From Nymphaea colorata (Eukaryota > Streptophyta > Magnoliopsida > Nymphaeales > Nymphaeaceae): 64,000 bases of DNA. Below the pieces are notes generated by a model that was not told where the DNA came from, ran no database searches, and saw only the letters and a list, made by a program, of their open reading frames with translations. Both the position numbers and the translations under genes were made by a program. The first letter of the stretch is position 1, and each line of letters opens with the position of its first letter. This document shows positions 1 to 20,410 of this stretch, piece after piece. The stretch covers positions 1,715,528 through 1,779,527 of the forward strand of contig NC_045140.1 in the NCBI RefSeq assembly GCF_008831285.2, given 5' to 3'.

Positions 1-3000
1 CAAAAAAAATTAAGCATTCATTTTTTGCTAAAATTTTCATGAACTTCCCTATATGAAGAGTACATGTAACCACATTAAGCTATCAAAAGCTTCATTCACC
101 TGCTAAGAGGTGGGACCTAAAGAGGCCCGAGTGAAAACAGAATACCAAGGGATTGGCACAAAGGTCAAACAGTCATTGTTTCGAGTTCTTATGACATCTA
201 CTTTTTATATTGCAAGTTGAAGCATAGCGGAGGCATTATCTTGAAACACTAAAAACAGACTTGATATCCTGGGCATGAGAGGAAAAGTAAGAACTTCGGC
301 TCTCAACTGAATGGTAGGATGAAATATTGTCCTGCTTACCGATAAACAAGTGATCATTAAAATATGATGTTGTAATTCTGGAAATGATTGCAAATAATGT
401 AGAAGGGTCTACCAAACCGTAGCTCAACAATCAAATAAAATATTAAGAATGCATTTGTCTTATAGATTTAGTCCTGCCTGTGCGCTTTTTTGGAGCAAAA
501 CATTCTTACAAACCAAAGCAATATTTGGTCATTCACAGTACCTCACCAAACGGAGACGCTGGACCAAACACTAGAATCCATTGAAAACCAACATGGTCAA
601 AGTCAGACAGACCCATGATAGAATTTTGATCATTTTTTTCATTAGGACGTAGAATCGTCATAGCTACATGAAACAATCATAGTTTCACACTTTTCATTAT
701 AAAATTAATTTTTCCGACCAAGGAGTCAAGTCCACGAGGACCTAACACAAGTTTTCATTTTCCGGCTTACCTTGCTTATAATTCCAAAAAATTGAAAGTG
801 GGCGATGATTTTTCAACTCCCGTATCTAGTGAAAGCAACTTTACTTTTTTGAAAATTGAAAGTGGGCAGACTTGTTCTCACATGACTATGACCATTATGA
901 CCATGGTGATGGTCATGAATTGGGGCCTCTGCTGACCTCTTCCTCATTCCAAAAGAGTCAAAATTCTCTAGAAACTCTTTTTCTAGAGTTTTCATTCTCT
1001 AGAAACTCTAAAATAAGGGAATCTTATGGCCTCATGTCTAATGAGCATACATGTAATTGCAGAAAATCACTACAACAAATTATGTTTTCAGCCACGGTAA
1101 ATGCCCAGGCTGCTTAAAGATCTGAAACCCCAGAAATGATTATACTACACTCGTATGTCCCTTTACTTTCCTGCGAAATTGTCGTTGTCAACACCGTCAT
1201 TGCCATCACTAAAACATGGTGTCCAACAAGAGGAACACTGTGCTAGTGATCCATGAATCTGTTCTTACTTAGATTCAGATATAATTATAAAATATTGGGT
1301 GTTCTATGAATATGCCTCAATCTGTAGAACATATTCATGGAACATTTACACACTGTTTCTGCTGCCAAAGCATCATAAGGGGAGGTTGATTATGCTTAAG
1401 CATTTGAATTATGATGAACTTGCACCGCCGCATGAACGTGTTAGTCAGTTGATAGCAAATGTGAGCAGTTTGGAGTTCTCCTTTTTTTTCATTAATGGTT
1501 TGTCCTGATTTCTAAATTTTGCATCATGGATGGGAAATTTCCCATCCCCATTTCTTTTTCGTGGTTGAACCAAATAGGATATATTTAAGGACCAGTCTGT
1601 TTATTCATTCAGGATTTCTGACTTTTGCTAAAATACGATCTACATGAAACTAGTTCTTCAGTGTGTCATGTGTTGCAGATGTCTAATCGTCCTTGGGCTT
1701 GTCCCAGCCATAAATCTTACCCTTGCTTATAATTGTAAGTAAATGGTAAGTGGATGCACAAATAAGCTTATGTAGAACTAAAGTACCTAAGTTTCAGTTG
1801 TAAACTAACGATTCTGCTTTGGCATTCCATCCTAGCGCAAGATACTGAACAAGGTACTCATCATGGCCTTGTTCCTCCTTATCTTTCCTACCCAACTTTC
1901 ATACATCTCTAACACTAATCCCCTGTGGAGTATTAGAAGATAAGGTTCTCCTCTCCACTTAACCCTTGGCCTAGGACAGTTGCTACTAGAGACACTGTGA
2001 TTGTATGTGTGTATGTGAGCATATGCATGCACGTGCTTGCAAGGAAAAAAGAGCCAATGCACTCATATATATTGGACTACCAGATAAGCTGCTTAAGTAG
2101 TTTAACACCAATGAACTAGTTATTCACTCTCAATTTCTGGTATTACCAAATGTAAATTGATTTCATGTTTAGTGGGCAGCACTATGTTAATCAAAGGCGA
2201 GTGAGTCGAAGTAAAGCATGATTTCTACAAGAAGATTTTCCTTATATTTGCAATAAGTTGCTCCCAATTTAAAACATCTTGAAAATGATGAAAAAGTACG
2301 TGAAGCAAATATGTTCAACAATATTATATTAGAGTGCAGTGGAATTTGGCCAAGTAGCAGGAAGCAGATTGGAATTGGGGAAAGAAATCTTGAGACGTTA
2401 GCCAGATTCCTTATATAGTAGCTAACGCTCAAACAAAGAGATGCCTCTTAAATTTCTACATCAGTTTCGTTTGCTCTAGACAGCTTACAAAGGATTGCCC
2501 ACCAGTTTTTTGCTTCTTGTGAATCATGTAAATGTAATCATTAATCTTCTTTATGGTGATTTCAAGCCACTCTTGTTTCTTCCCGACTTCTTTTAACAAA
2601 TGTAGCTTAATTAGAAAACAAGTTGTTTGCATAGCAAACCAATTATATATGTATATGATAAGTGATGACTTCAATCTTTTCAAAGCAATAAGCACAACTT
2701 ATAGCATTTGGGCAGTTACTTTAATTTTATATAATACGTCTCCATAAATATCTAAAACAACATATATTCATAACTCACCTAGTTTTTTATTTTTCAAGAC
2801 GAGACATTAATATGTATTTGTAGTTGTCTATAAAAGAGTTGAAATCACTGTGAGAAGTTAGTGTGAAGACATGATGCGCCAAATAACAAGGCATTTCAGT
2901 TGCACGCAATGTTGTTGACCATTAATTGCTTTTATACTTATTTAAATCCATCAAAATAAAGTACTAAAGTTTTAATCAGTTTTTTCTTGTTACCACAAAG

Positions 3001-5502
3001 AAGGATGTTCTTATCGTTTGACGGATTCGAACAGAACGTGTTGCGAAGCACACTATCGTAGTTACCAACGACTCGTCGATATCGTTGATATATGCCTGCG
3101 TGCCTTTCATAAAATTGTCAAAATAAGGTATGCTTTTATGTTTTTTCTTTCCCAAGATCAGAAGCATTAAACAAAGTCACACGCCTTCTGGATAAGAATT
3201 TTAATATGATTTTTATCATGTAAAAAAGGGTAAAAAAATATAACTTTTAGTTACTATATCGAGAATATAATATATTGTAACAACTTGTACCTCACGCAGA
3301 AAAAAATGTTATTTATCTGTGACACTATTAGCTATGAAGGGAAAAACAAACGACACAACAAATGTTCAACTTAGTCATCAAACCATGCCTACAATACATT
3401 CGCTTTCTCTTGATAGTGCAGAATTTCATAGCTTATTCCCAATGTATAAAATTGAAAATATACTAAAGAAATCAAAATTCCGAATACTCGGCAACTATCT
3501 AACAGTGTGCACACATAAAGAAACCCAACTTTCCAGGCTTGAAATTATTCTCTGTCATATTTCGATACATTAATTGTTTTTCACTAGTCATAAAAAACAA
3601 GGGCAGAGCCAGAAATTTCTGGCTAAGGGATACGTTGTAATAAAATTTCTTTATGAGGATCAATATGTAAATTAGAAAACCTGTAAATGGAATTACTGGA
3701 ATTGATAATCATGATTTTTTTATAACCGTAAATATGTAAATTGCTTAAAGTCTTACATTCAAAATAAAAATAGGCATAAAAGTTTCATGGCCAAAAGTAC
3801 TTGCGTTTATAAAGAGTACGCGGAACTTAATTCTCGAGAACTATGGAACGTAAAAGGAAGGATGGACCGTTCAAATAAGAATGATGATACTTCAATTACC
3901 AGATCACTACAAAATCCTCTTTTGGAAAATATTAATATTTTTGCGCAGAATAAGACTACATTGCGGAAAACACATTAATATATGTTATTCAACTACAAAT
4001 GAATCATGTCGTTTCATAAGTATATATAGATTACTTGTACATCATTGAAAAAATAAATCCAATTGTATATAATAATATGTTTCGTTCAGGCAATCTATTA
4101 GAAAAATATTAGGCAATATACAGAATCTGAATGCATGAAATTGAAAACCTATACAAAATCAAATCAAAATTGGTTAGGAAACAAAAATTGATAATATTGT
4201 CATATCAAATAATTCCGTGGTAAACATTTTCTTTTTCTAAATTTGTTTATTTTGATAGGTCAAGAATTACATCAATATAGTTATGAATTATCTGGAGAAA
4301 TAAAATGACTATTACAAGTCCAAGAATATCTCATAAGCAAGTTTCAGTTTAATTAAAATATAAAAAAATAAAAAATGTTGTTATCATACGCAAATTGCAT
4401 CAAGTTTCTCCAGTTTTAAAAATAACAAGCCTCAAACAAAGAATCACACTCAAGTTAAATTACACAAGTTAAATATATCATGGAGAACTCATATTTGTGT
4501 TGCTTCAAACATAAAAAGATGGGTATAATCATGTTTGTCAGTTTTAAAAGCAGATACATGCAAAATGACCATTATCTTGATATCTCAAGTTCAACAATTT
4601 TTTACAACAAATTGCCATTGACTAGTTTACTTCAAGTATTTTATGTCATACAAATGAGGCAAGACAACTTTTTTGAAGTACTTTATATTTTTTTGCAAAA
4701 CTTATTCAAGTTTAGTCTAGGAAAACCAGTTTGAAATTGGTCTGTCTATGCTTTAATTTCAACTTCAATTACCTGCTGCCCAAATTTCATTTCGAATTAC
4801 CCGCTACCCATTATATATTTAAAATAGCTCTACCTTTTTCATGACATTCAACTTAGCTTGAGTCGCCATTCAGATCAGTAGGAAGGAACCTACCACCCAA
4901 ATGAGAGGCTAAAGCACCCCCCCCCCCCCACCCCCCCCCCTTCCTCGTGTCCTTAGGGTTCAGAGTTTTGCCAAGACCTAAGTAATCCTATGGTACATAC
5001 TTCAATTCGTATGTCACGCATGCTAAAATTTGGCTAGAATTTGAAGTCCAAAAGGAATAGCACCCATGAAAATCCGATTGAAAAAACATCATCGGTACAT
5101 CACTCAAGCTTAGGTGGTTATGAGAAACAAACCAACTTCAACCCAAACCGACCCGGTTCATTTTGCTTGTTTACCAACCCCAGCCTCAGCTTACAGCAGT
5201 AAATTCTAGCAAAGCCAACATATAACCTTACTGGTTTGGCTTCGTGGGTCAAGATCATCGGTACCACATGTCGGACTGCCTTAAGCAAACCAGCAAGAGA
5301 TATAAATAATGAAGTGAACAGTAGGTCATTTGAAAGGAGCATCATCAACTTCACCAACTCCTTGGAAGTGCCCTACTAAAAAATTGTATTGATTTGCCTA
5401 TAGTTCTTATTTGGACACCCGCTGCCACCTTTAACAGAAAACCTTGGCATGGGAAAGAGGAACATATATAACAACACATTCAATTACAGATACAGTCGAT
5501 GT
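1..5502. other. Gene-free AT-rich stretch downstream of ELP3
   Basis: No open reading frame here looks like a protein and none exceeds about 85 codons. The stretch lies past the ELP3 stop codon, so its right-hand end should contain the ELP3 3' UTR and polyadenylation region, but I see no clear AATAAA signal on the minus strand close to the stop. A C-rich homopolymer tract lies at 4917-4940. At 3600-3640 there is a fragment starting AAGGGCAGAGCCAG that resembles the ends of the dispersed family seen elsewhere in the window. Otherwise I see nothing in it. Confidence 0.6.
4917..4940. repeat. Poly-C tract
   Basis: Thirteen C, one A, then ten C. The minus strand is therefore a G-run that could in principle form a quadruplex. 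It is also a place where sequencing length errors are likely. It lies about 560 bases downstream of the ELP3 stop codon. Confidence 0.9.
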
Positions 5503-13198
<7,696 letters not shown>

Positions 13199-14120
13199 TT
13201 TTCCGGCAAGAGAGAGTGAGAAGGGGGTAGAGAAGAGAGCGAACGGCCGAAGGAGTGGAGGGTTTGGAGGTTTATGGTTATTGAAATGGGTCGGATCTCT
13301 TCTTGGGACTTGGATTATCTACTAAAAGTAATGTAATGTTTTTCAAATTTTCACGAGATTCTAGCAAGTAGCAAATGGGTGAATTGTGTTTTTTTTTTCA
13401 CTGTGAAATTTTATGAATTAATTGTTCAGGATTGTAATGGATCAATCAAACATGCACAGAGAAACTTTTTGTGAGAATGGTTGAAGATGTATAACCAACA
13501 TTGACGTTTGTCTCTTAAATGTAAGTAAAGGTCAATTCATAATCACGCATACTCTAATATGAATTAATTTCAAACTCGATTAGGCTGTGCAAGTCTTTTC
13601 CAATAATTTTGAAGAAGCATCTCCAATAACTAATACTTGCATTTATGATTTATTAGTTCGGAAAACTCTAAAAAGTAAATACTAATGTAACTATATATTA
13701 TCTTAGGGTTAACAACCTAATTTTCCAAGAATACTCAAAGGTCTTTCATTCCTCCTTTTTATGGGGTTTTGGGTTGCGTCGAGATATATACTCATCAACT
13801 AGAATGTCGTCGTGATCTCACACTTTTATAATTCAAGGGAATATGTCCGATTATGCTACGCTCCTTTGACAACTATATATTTTATCTTAAACATGTTCCA
13901 AGCATTTTTCAATAATTTTTCAAACAATGTCTACGTAGACAAAACACGATTCATGTGCAAAAAAAATTAGGCAACTTTGTTATTTGAAAGTGTTCGTAGA
14001 TTCAGATTAATTCGTAAACCTTTTACCAATATCTCCAATTTAGAAATAACAATCATACGACCTTTAATAGTAACCAGGGAGCAAAATTTTCTTCATAGTT
14101 TACGCATATTTTTATTACGT

Positions 14121-14527
14121 AATTTATCCAGTACTCTAGTTTAGTTTATGCCATAATTTTTAAGGGCTCGTTGCTCTAGACTTTTGCCTCGTCTATTTGT
14201 TCACGACTATTGATCTTTTTCATTCTTTTCAATGAGTATATATAGAAATATTCAAGTATCGACTCCTTTCTAACCATTTAGACAAGATTCATGGCTTCTC
14301 TCCATTTATGATAACCTTCTGGTCCATATAATTTGACCAGTACCCTAGTTTTATGCCATACTTTTTAAGGACTTATTTCTCTTGAATTTTGCCCCTTTGG
14401 TTTTGTCCACGACTATTGTTCTTTTTTATTCTTTTCAATGAGTAAATATAAGATTTTTCAAGTACTAATTCTTTTGTAATCATTTAGTGCGAGAGTCATG
14501 GCTTCTCTCTGTTTATGATAACCTTCT
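14121..14527. repeat. Diverged tandem duplication of about 200 bp
   Basis: Copy 1 is 14121-14320 and copy 2 is 14330-14527. Shared anchors occur in the same order: CCAGTAC, TAGTTTATGCCATA / TAGTTTTATGCCATA, CACGACTATTG, ATTCTTTTCAATGAGTA, then TCATGGCTTCTCTC and TTTATGATAACCTTCT at the ends. Several small indels and many substitutions separate the copies, so the event is not recent. No reading frame is conserved. Confidence 0.85.
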
Positions 14528-14860
14528 ACCTTAATACAAAATGTTGATTCAAAATAAAATTATGTAGCATTGTGTAAATAATTTACTAGTAAAATAAGTA
14601 ATGAAAAACCTTACTAGGAACTCCCAATATTATTCATGGTTTGAATACAGAACTTGATCCAAAGCAAATCTAGTCTATAGCTATATAATCCAAAAGCATA
14701 ACAGCATAAAGCACATCCTAGGCTATCCTAAAAACAAAAATATTGCACGAAAAAGATACAAGACCCAGCTTGGCTAGCTATTCCACCTGGCTCAAACTGG
14801 CCAATTATGCAAGTTTCAAGCCATCAGTTGGTTTCTCTTCTTTCTGGAAAAAAGAAAGCT

Positions 14861-14898
14861 AAAACTATAATCTAATGCGTAAAATAAATCAATATGAA

Positions 14899-14932
<34 letters not shown>

Positions 14933-14981
14933 TTTTTGACTAAAAACTATAATCTAATGCATAAAATAAATCAATATGAAC
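14861..14981. repeat. CTT microsatellite between two direct repeats
   Basis: A (CTT)n array at about 14903-14932 lies between two near-identical 39-bp copies (14861-14899 and 14943-14981) that begin AAAACTATAATCTAATGC. They differ at one base after that (GTAAAAT versus ATAAAAT). The duplication is very young compared with the 14121-14527 pair. Confidence 0.85.
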
Positions 14982-16242
14982 CCCATGTAAGGCTGAAGAC
15001 TTAGAAACTGTGTAGAAATAAGAGACATGCATCACTGAGTTTATGCAATCGTGTTGTAGAACAATACTCATCTATATTTGTGTTTGATATGCTGGTAGTA
15101 ATGAGCAAACACATCTCTATTGCACATGTCCGTTGGAGAGGGCAGGACAAGTGCAGCTGAGATGATGCTTCCGAGGTGCAATATTTGCAGGTTGAAACTA
15201 GGGGTTCTTAAATAGTATCCAGGCAAGAAACTATTCAAAAAAGTAATTAGAATGATCGACGGTGTTAATCGAAGGAGCCTAATTTTGGACAATTTGCATG
15301 TTGGATTTAATGGGTCTAGCTCTGGATCTGAAGATGAGTTTAGTCCACAATCTAATGTTGATTAGTATTAGATGGATTAGTATTAGATGCATCTAACCCT
15401 GAATCTTTGTGAATCCCACTCCAATGCATTGAATTTGCACTAACTGTCTAATTTTATTTCGAATAGCAGTGAAACTCAAATCAAGCCTCCTCCAGACCTA
15501 ATTCAACAAAATCATGAGTTTTGAACCTCTAAACCACAGATAAATATGCGAATTTATTATGAAAAATATTTATCTAAAAAGTCAAATTTTAATTCAGAAA
15601 TTCTAGAATTTTACTTCTCTTTTCATCAAACAAGTCATTTGTAATTCTAGAACCAAGATTCCATATTTATCAAACTCGTAGGAAAATTGGAACTGGAATT
15701 TTTATTTCATGCAACTTCAGGTTGTGGTGGAAATATGATGATGGAATTTTGATTCCGAAATCAAAATTCTAAGACATCAAACGCTCCCTAACTGAACCAT
15801 ATTTTAGTATATATATGCTAGTATTAAACTGAAACCCAACCTTCTATCAGATTGATAAAACATAACTTGTGGAAAAGTACCAACGAACGAATGACAACAA
15901 AAAAGGATAGGTTCTTTGCAATGTTTGCATATAATTTTACTACACATGGAGAAATCAAAGTGATTATACCACAACAGGCGAACTGATCTGTGGAAAATCA
16001 AAAGATCTAATATAAATATATTAAAAATTGACATCTCTATGGACAGATTTACCAAGAGATGGAACTTCCTCGACAATCAACACCCAAGGCCTTCCGTAGA
16101 AGAACATGGTTTCACCGGCAAAAAACCGTTAAACCAACTAAGCTTCCATTTTCAACATCTGATTCTTACGGTTGAAAGTTCTTCGAACCAGCAACCTGTT
16201 GTTACCTGTATACATGGTTTCATAAAGTTTGAAAAATATTTC

Positions 16243-18375
16243 TCAGGCATGACCAATTTCAGGAAAATCCATCATTCGTGATGTGCTTGGCACATAGCCT
16301 TCAGACATCAATTGCAATGTGACGTTATCCAGCACGCTATATACCTCTGCAGACTCGGGATGCGAATTGTCAGCTACCAAAAATTCATGAAACATACCAT
16401 TAATCTCTACTGAACTAGATCCGGGAGCCTTTTTCACTCCTCCGTCTCTCATCATTATCCTCACCTTCTTCACATCTTCCCATCTTTTCCTCTTAGCATA
16501 TATATTTGATAGAAGAACATAAATTCCGCTATCACCAGCATCTAAGTCTAGAAGGTTATCAGCAGCAAGCTCACCAAGCTCCAGATTTCCATGCATCTTG
16601 GAAGCATTCAGAAGAGCACCCCACCCTGCCACATCTGGCTTCATGGGCATTGACCTTATCAGGTCACTTGCCTCTTCCAAAAGACCAACTCGGCCGAGCA
16701 AGTCAATCATGCAGGTGTAGTGTTCCACCTTTGGTGTGATCTTGTAAACCAGTCTCATGGCTTCAAACTTTTGGCGCCCTTCAGCAACCAGCCCAGCATG
16801 GCTGCACGCGGACAGGACGCCTATAAATGTGATATCATCGGGAGACACTCCATGATCTTGCATTCGCTCGAAAAGATGAAGTGCTTGTTTGCCATGGCCA
16901 TGAACAGCACATGCAGAGATGATGGAATTCCAAGTAACCAAGTCCCTTGCAGCAGCTTTTTCAAAGAGTTCAAAAGCCATATCAAGGTCCCCACATTTAG
17001 CGTACATATCTATCAACGCATTGCACAACTTCGTGCTTGGTTGAACCCTTTTTTCACCGACAAGGCAGCCATGAATCCATCTCCCGAGGTCCAACTTCCC
17101 TAATTGTGCACATGCAGAGAGCACACTCACTAGTGTTCCCTCTACAGGTCTCACCTTTGCTGCTTGCATCTGATTAAAGAGAGCTAATGCCTCTTCTGAT
17201 CGGTTGCTTTGAGCATATCCAGAAATCATAGCGTTCCAGGATATAACATTTCTCTCAGGCATTCCATCGAAAAGGCTGTGTGCAAGTTCTAATTGCCCAC
17301 ACTTGGCATACCCGTTAATCATGCTAGTCCAGGAGAACACATCTTTTTCTCCCATTCTGTCGAACACTTCTCTAGCTAGTTCTACATTACCACACTTAAC
17401 ATACATATCTATCATTGCATTAAACAAGTTAACAGTAAGATTGATTTTTTTCTTCAAGACGAATTCATGTATCGAGATGCCAATGTTGAGATCTCCAATC
17501 TGTGAGCACGCAGAAAGCACGGTGATCATGGTAACTTCATTCGGCACAATTCCCGCCTCAACCATTTCCTGAAATAGTTTTAAAGCTTCATCGGGTAGCT
17601 TATTTTTACCATACCCATCAATCAAGCTAGTCCACGTAACAACATCTCTTTGCGTACTTTCAACAAACAGTTGGCGTCCTTCATGGAGAAATCCGAATTC
17701 AACGTAAGCATGAATCAAGCCATTCACAACCAACAATTGTGATCCAAAGCCGAACTTCAAGACCATCCCATGAATCTGCACACCTTCAGAAATAGTCCCA
17801 AACTGTTCGCAGACCTTCAGCATGGAAACGAAGGTCTGACTGTCCATTGCAACGTATCCATGAACCATCTGACCGAACAGACAAAACGCTTCTCCCCACA
17901 GTCCGACCCTGGAGTATCCTCTGATCATGGTATTCCAAATAAAAACATTGGGTTCTTCTATCTGCGCAAAAACACGGCGGCCATGATCGACATCACCCGA
18001 ATTGGACAACGCGCAAAATGCCACCACCCTGCTCACCGGAAAAGTATGATTTATGAGTCCCGTTCTGATCATATGCGCCTGAATTTGCTTCAGTTCACAC
18101 AAAGAAGAGCAAGCCTCCATGAGACGGAGGGTCGGGTGAGTGATCACCAAATTACTCTTTGAATTCCAACCGGGACTCTTTGCAAGCCCACGAAGATTTC
18201 TCAGACGAGATCTGCCACCCCAAGGATTGGGGCGTCGGAGGAGGTGGTGAAGGTTGAGAAATGTAGGAGTTGTGAACAATGTCATGGTGGAGAGGAGGCG
18301 AGATGGTCGACATGGGTGTTGGGGGGAGGACGAGGGAGGCAGGTTGGAAGAGGGAGATGGAGTCGTCGACTCCAC
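16243..18375 (-). CDS. Pentatricopeptide repeat protein, PLS class with E/E+ C-terminus, intronless
   Basis: A 710-residue sequence-specific RNA-binding protein of the plant organelle type; E-class members usually help C-to-U editing in mitochondria or plastids. The open frame is uninterrupted from ATG at 18375 to TGA at 16243. Repeats run from about residue 115 to 570, with typical P, L and S motifs such as NVFIWNTMIRGYSRVG, DVVTWTSLIDGYGKN, NVISWNAMISGYAQ, NALIDMYAKCGDLDMAFELF and FIGVLSACSHAGLVAEG. The E region has GWGALLNASKMHGNLELGE, YVLLSNIYAKRKRWEDV and KAPGSSSVEI. It ends soon after GYVPSTS, so no DYW deaminase domain is encoded; such proteins usually recruit one in trans. The first 30 residues are Ser/Pro-rich and Met31 (18285) begins an Arg-rich stretch resembling an organelle transit peptide, so either Met could be used. 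Target RNA and exact orthologue cannot be read from sequence. Confidence 0.93.
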   Translation of the reverse strand: MESTTPSPSSNLPPSSSPQHPCRPSRLLSTMTLFTTPTFLNLHHLLRRPNPWGGRSRLRNLRGLAKSPGWNSKSNLVITHPTLRLMEACSSLCELKQIQAHMIRTGLINHTFPVSRVVAFCALSNSGDVDHGRRVFAQIEEPNVFIWNTMIRGYSRVGLWGEAFCLFGQMVHGYVAMDSQTFVSMLKVCEQFGTISEGVQIHGMVLKFGFGSQLLVVNGLIHAYVEFGFLHEGRQLFVESTQRDVVTWTSLIDGYGKNKLPDEALKLFQEMVEAGIVPNEVTMITVLSACSQIGDLNIGISIHEFVLKKKINLTVNLFNAMIDMYVKCGNVELAREVFDRMGEKDVFSWTSMINGYAKCGQLELAHSLFDGMPERNVISWNAMISGYAQSNRSEEALALFNQMQAAKVRPVEGTLVSVLSACAQLGKLDLGRWIHGCLVGEKRVQPSTKLCNALIDMYAKCGDLDMAFELFEKAAARDLVTWNSIISACAVHGHGKQALHLFERMQDHGVSPDDITFIGVLSACSHAGLVAEGRQKFEAMRLVYKITPKVEHYTCMIDLLGRVGLLEEASDLIRSMPMKPDVAGWGALLNASKMHGNLELGELAADNLLDLDAGDSGIYVLLSNIYAKRKRWEDVKKVRIMMRDGGVKKAPGSSSVEINGMFHEFLVADNSHPESAEVYSVLDNVTLQLMSEGYVPSTSRMMDFPEIGHA

Positions 18376-20410
18376 GAAAACGTGGTCGGACCTTCAGTCG
18401 AATAATCAAATTTCGAACAATGGAGCTTTTGGTGGAGCCAAAACCGATTCCATCGGGCTCAACAGTTATCTACGTTGTGAATCGCTTCCGTCCTTGAATG
18501 GCGGTAATGTCTCTGTGATCAATTACTTGTCAACAGCGGACCCATCTAGAATCTTGGTGGACGTCTTGGTGGACGTCATGAGTTTAGCTTTCTCTGCTCC
18601 TGTGAACAGGTTGGGCACCTTTGGGTGGCATGAAATGAATAATCTACGGATTATAGACCGTGGAAATCAAAGCAAGTTCATGGTCAAGGCAGCACCTCTG
18701 ACACGTACCTTAAATGTTTGAACCCGCAGCTCTTTCTCCCATAAAAACATTAATGGGAGAAGGAAAAATTGACCCAATCTTGAAACCAAGCAGGTTATGC
18801 TTTTCCTTGGTTGAGAACTGTTTGGATGCTCCAAATTATAAATATAGACTTCTTCTTCTCTTTTGCGAGAACAGATACAAAAAGCTCCTTTAGGAAGACA
18901 TAATGGAGAAACTAAAAAAGTATAGCTTTGATTTGCATTTTTCCAGTCTGTCCTTGTAGAGAAGCAATATAAAGTGGCTTGTGAAAGGGCCGAACACATG
19001 AACAGTGCATTTGGCCTCGAACACCCACCACACTGATCTAGACAGCGTGCATGGAGAGTGTTTCCTATTGTGAAGATTATCTAAGAAATCAGACATGGCC
19101 TAAGAGTGATTTTCCGGAACGACCAGACTGTTTGGTGCAGTTTCAAGGCTAAATTTACGCTTTGGCTTGATCAGATTTGAAAACGCCAATAACAAATTAA
19201 AAATTGCTCTTCATAATGTTAAAAGTTAGGGCATAGAAGTGGTCGTCCGCAGATCGAATCCTGAAAGAAACAGCCATCTTAACCTTGCTAATTTTGCAGC
19301 TAGCTTGACCCTCTTAGGTGGCTGTACGTTTAGGTGGCAGTATTGGGTCAATTGACTAATTGAGATTGCATGCTTCAAGTATAAAGCATCTCTACAATGT
19401 GCGCTTGTGCTCGGAAGAACTGATATTGGTGAACCAAGGTTGGTTCGGGCTTTGTGGACTCATGCATAGGAACCAAACTGAGTTTTTCAAAGGAGAGAAG
19501 TTTACTATTTCGGTTGAGTAAGAGGTTAACAGCCCATCATCTAGAAAAGCGGCTCAAAGGTTCATTCATTTTTCTTGGTCCTAGGCTGCGTCGGAGTCTA
19601 GGTGAGAAGCGAACAACTTTCTAGCTCAATCGGACACCCTCATTCTTCGCTTCCTAAGGGAGTAGCACCCACACAAGAAAAGTAAATTGTTAATAAGTTT
19701 ATGGATCGATTAGAACAGAACCGGCAAAGAATATGTCAAGCCCACTGGTCAACTCATTCTAGGATCTCTCTCTCTCTTACATGAAAACACAAGTAAACAA
19801 GCACGCGCACAGGAGCAGGAGTCTGCACATGCATCCACAGGGCCTGTTACACCTCCAAGAACGAAGCTGGTGCAAGAAGCCAAATCGAAGTACACAACGG
19901 AATCTTGAACAGACAATGCATGCACGGCCAGCAAAAAGAATATGTGCACTCAAGAACAAACAAAGTCTATGATCATGGTCTCACAAGATGACATGTGAGA
20001 AACCAAAATTTACTTCCTGTATGATTCATTCTTATTGAAATTTACAAAAAAGAGCCGAGAGCCGGGTGTTACATGTTAAAGGGAAGTATACCCATCAAAG
20101 CTGAAGTCCCCAAAACCACAGCAAAATGAGATCCAAAATGTTCCCACCAGCCATAAAGAACTTCAGTAACCAATTCCATCCAAGTCAAAAAGCCAACCTT
20201 CCTTTGAACAGAAAGCAAAAAGGGAAAAGCAAAATTAAAATGGGCGAGATTGAGCAAATCAGAATTTAAGTTGGGTGTGTCTAGTCATCTATATATATGT
20301 ATTTCATTTTTCACTCTTTCTTCTCTCTTTTTCTTTTTTCTCTTTCTCTCTTTTTATATATTCATATACCTTGTATTCTCTCTGTAAAGCTGGATACCAT
20401 ACCCTAAGAA
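18376..20410. other. Intergenic: PPR upstream and BBM-like downstream
   Basis: Holds the PPR 5' region and the BBM-like 3' UTR, which is pyrimidine-rich near 20300-20400 on the plus strand. A SINE-like remnant is noted at 19200-19330. ORFs here are short and unlike known proteins. No tRNA was recognised. Confidence 0.55.
19200..19330 (+). mobile_element. Degenerate tRNA-derived SINE-like remnant
   Basis: A box-B-like segment (GCAGATCGAATCCTG near 19248) is followed by AAACAGCC and then GCTAGCTTGACCCTC. That order resembles the 3' part of plant Au-type SINEs as I remember the family. The A box is not clear and no target-site duplication was found, so this is a weak call. Confidence 0.35.

Larger units (their letters stand above)
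13199..16242. other. Intergenic: ELP3 upstream region and PPR downstream region
   Basis: The right side of ELP3 (13199 to roughly 13330) is the likely 5' UTR and core promoter on the minus strand; I see no clear TATA box there. The rest is AT-rich with a diverged tandem duplication (14121-14527) and a CTT array between direct repeats (14861-14981). No convincing coding sequence is present. Confidence 0.6.

Noticed and set aside
16506-18162. Plus-strand ORFs of 77-130 codons across the PPR gene
   Set aside because: Shadows of the long minus-strand PPR coding frame.
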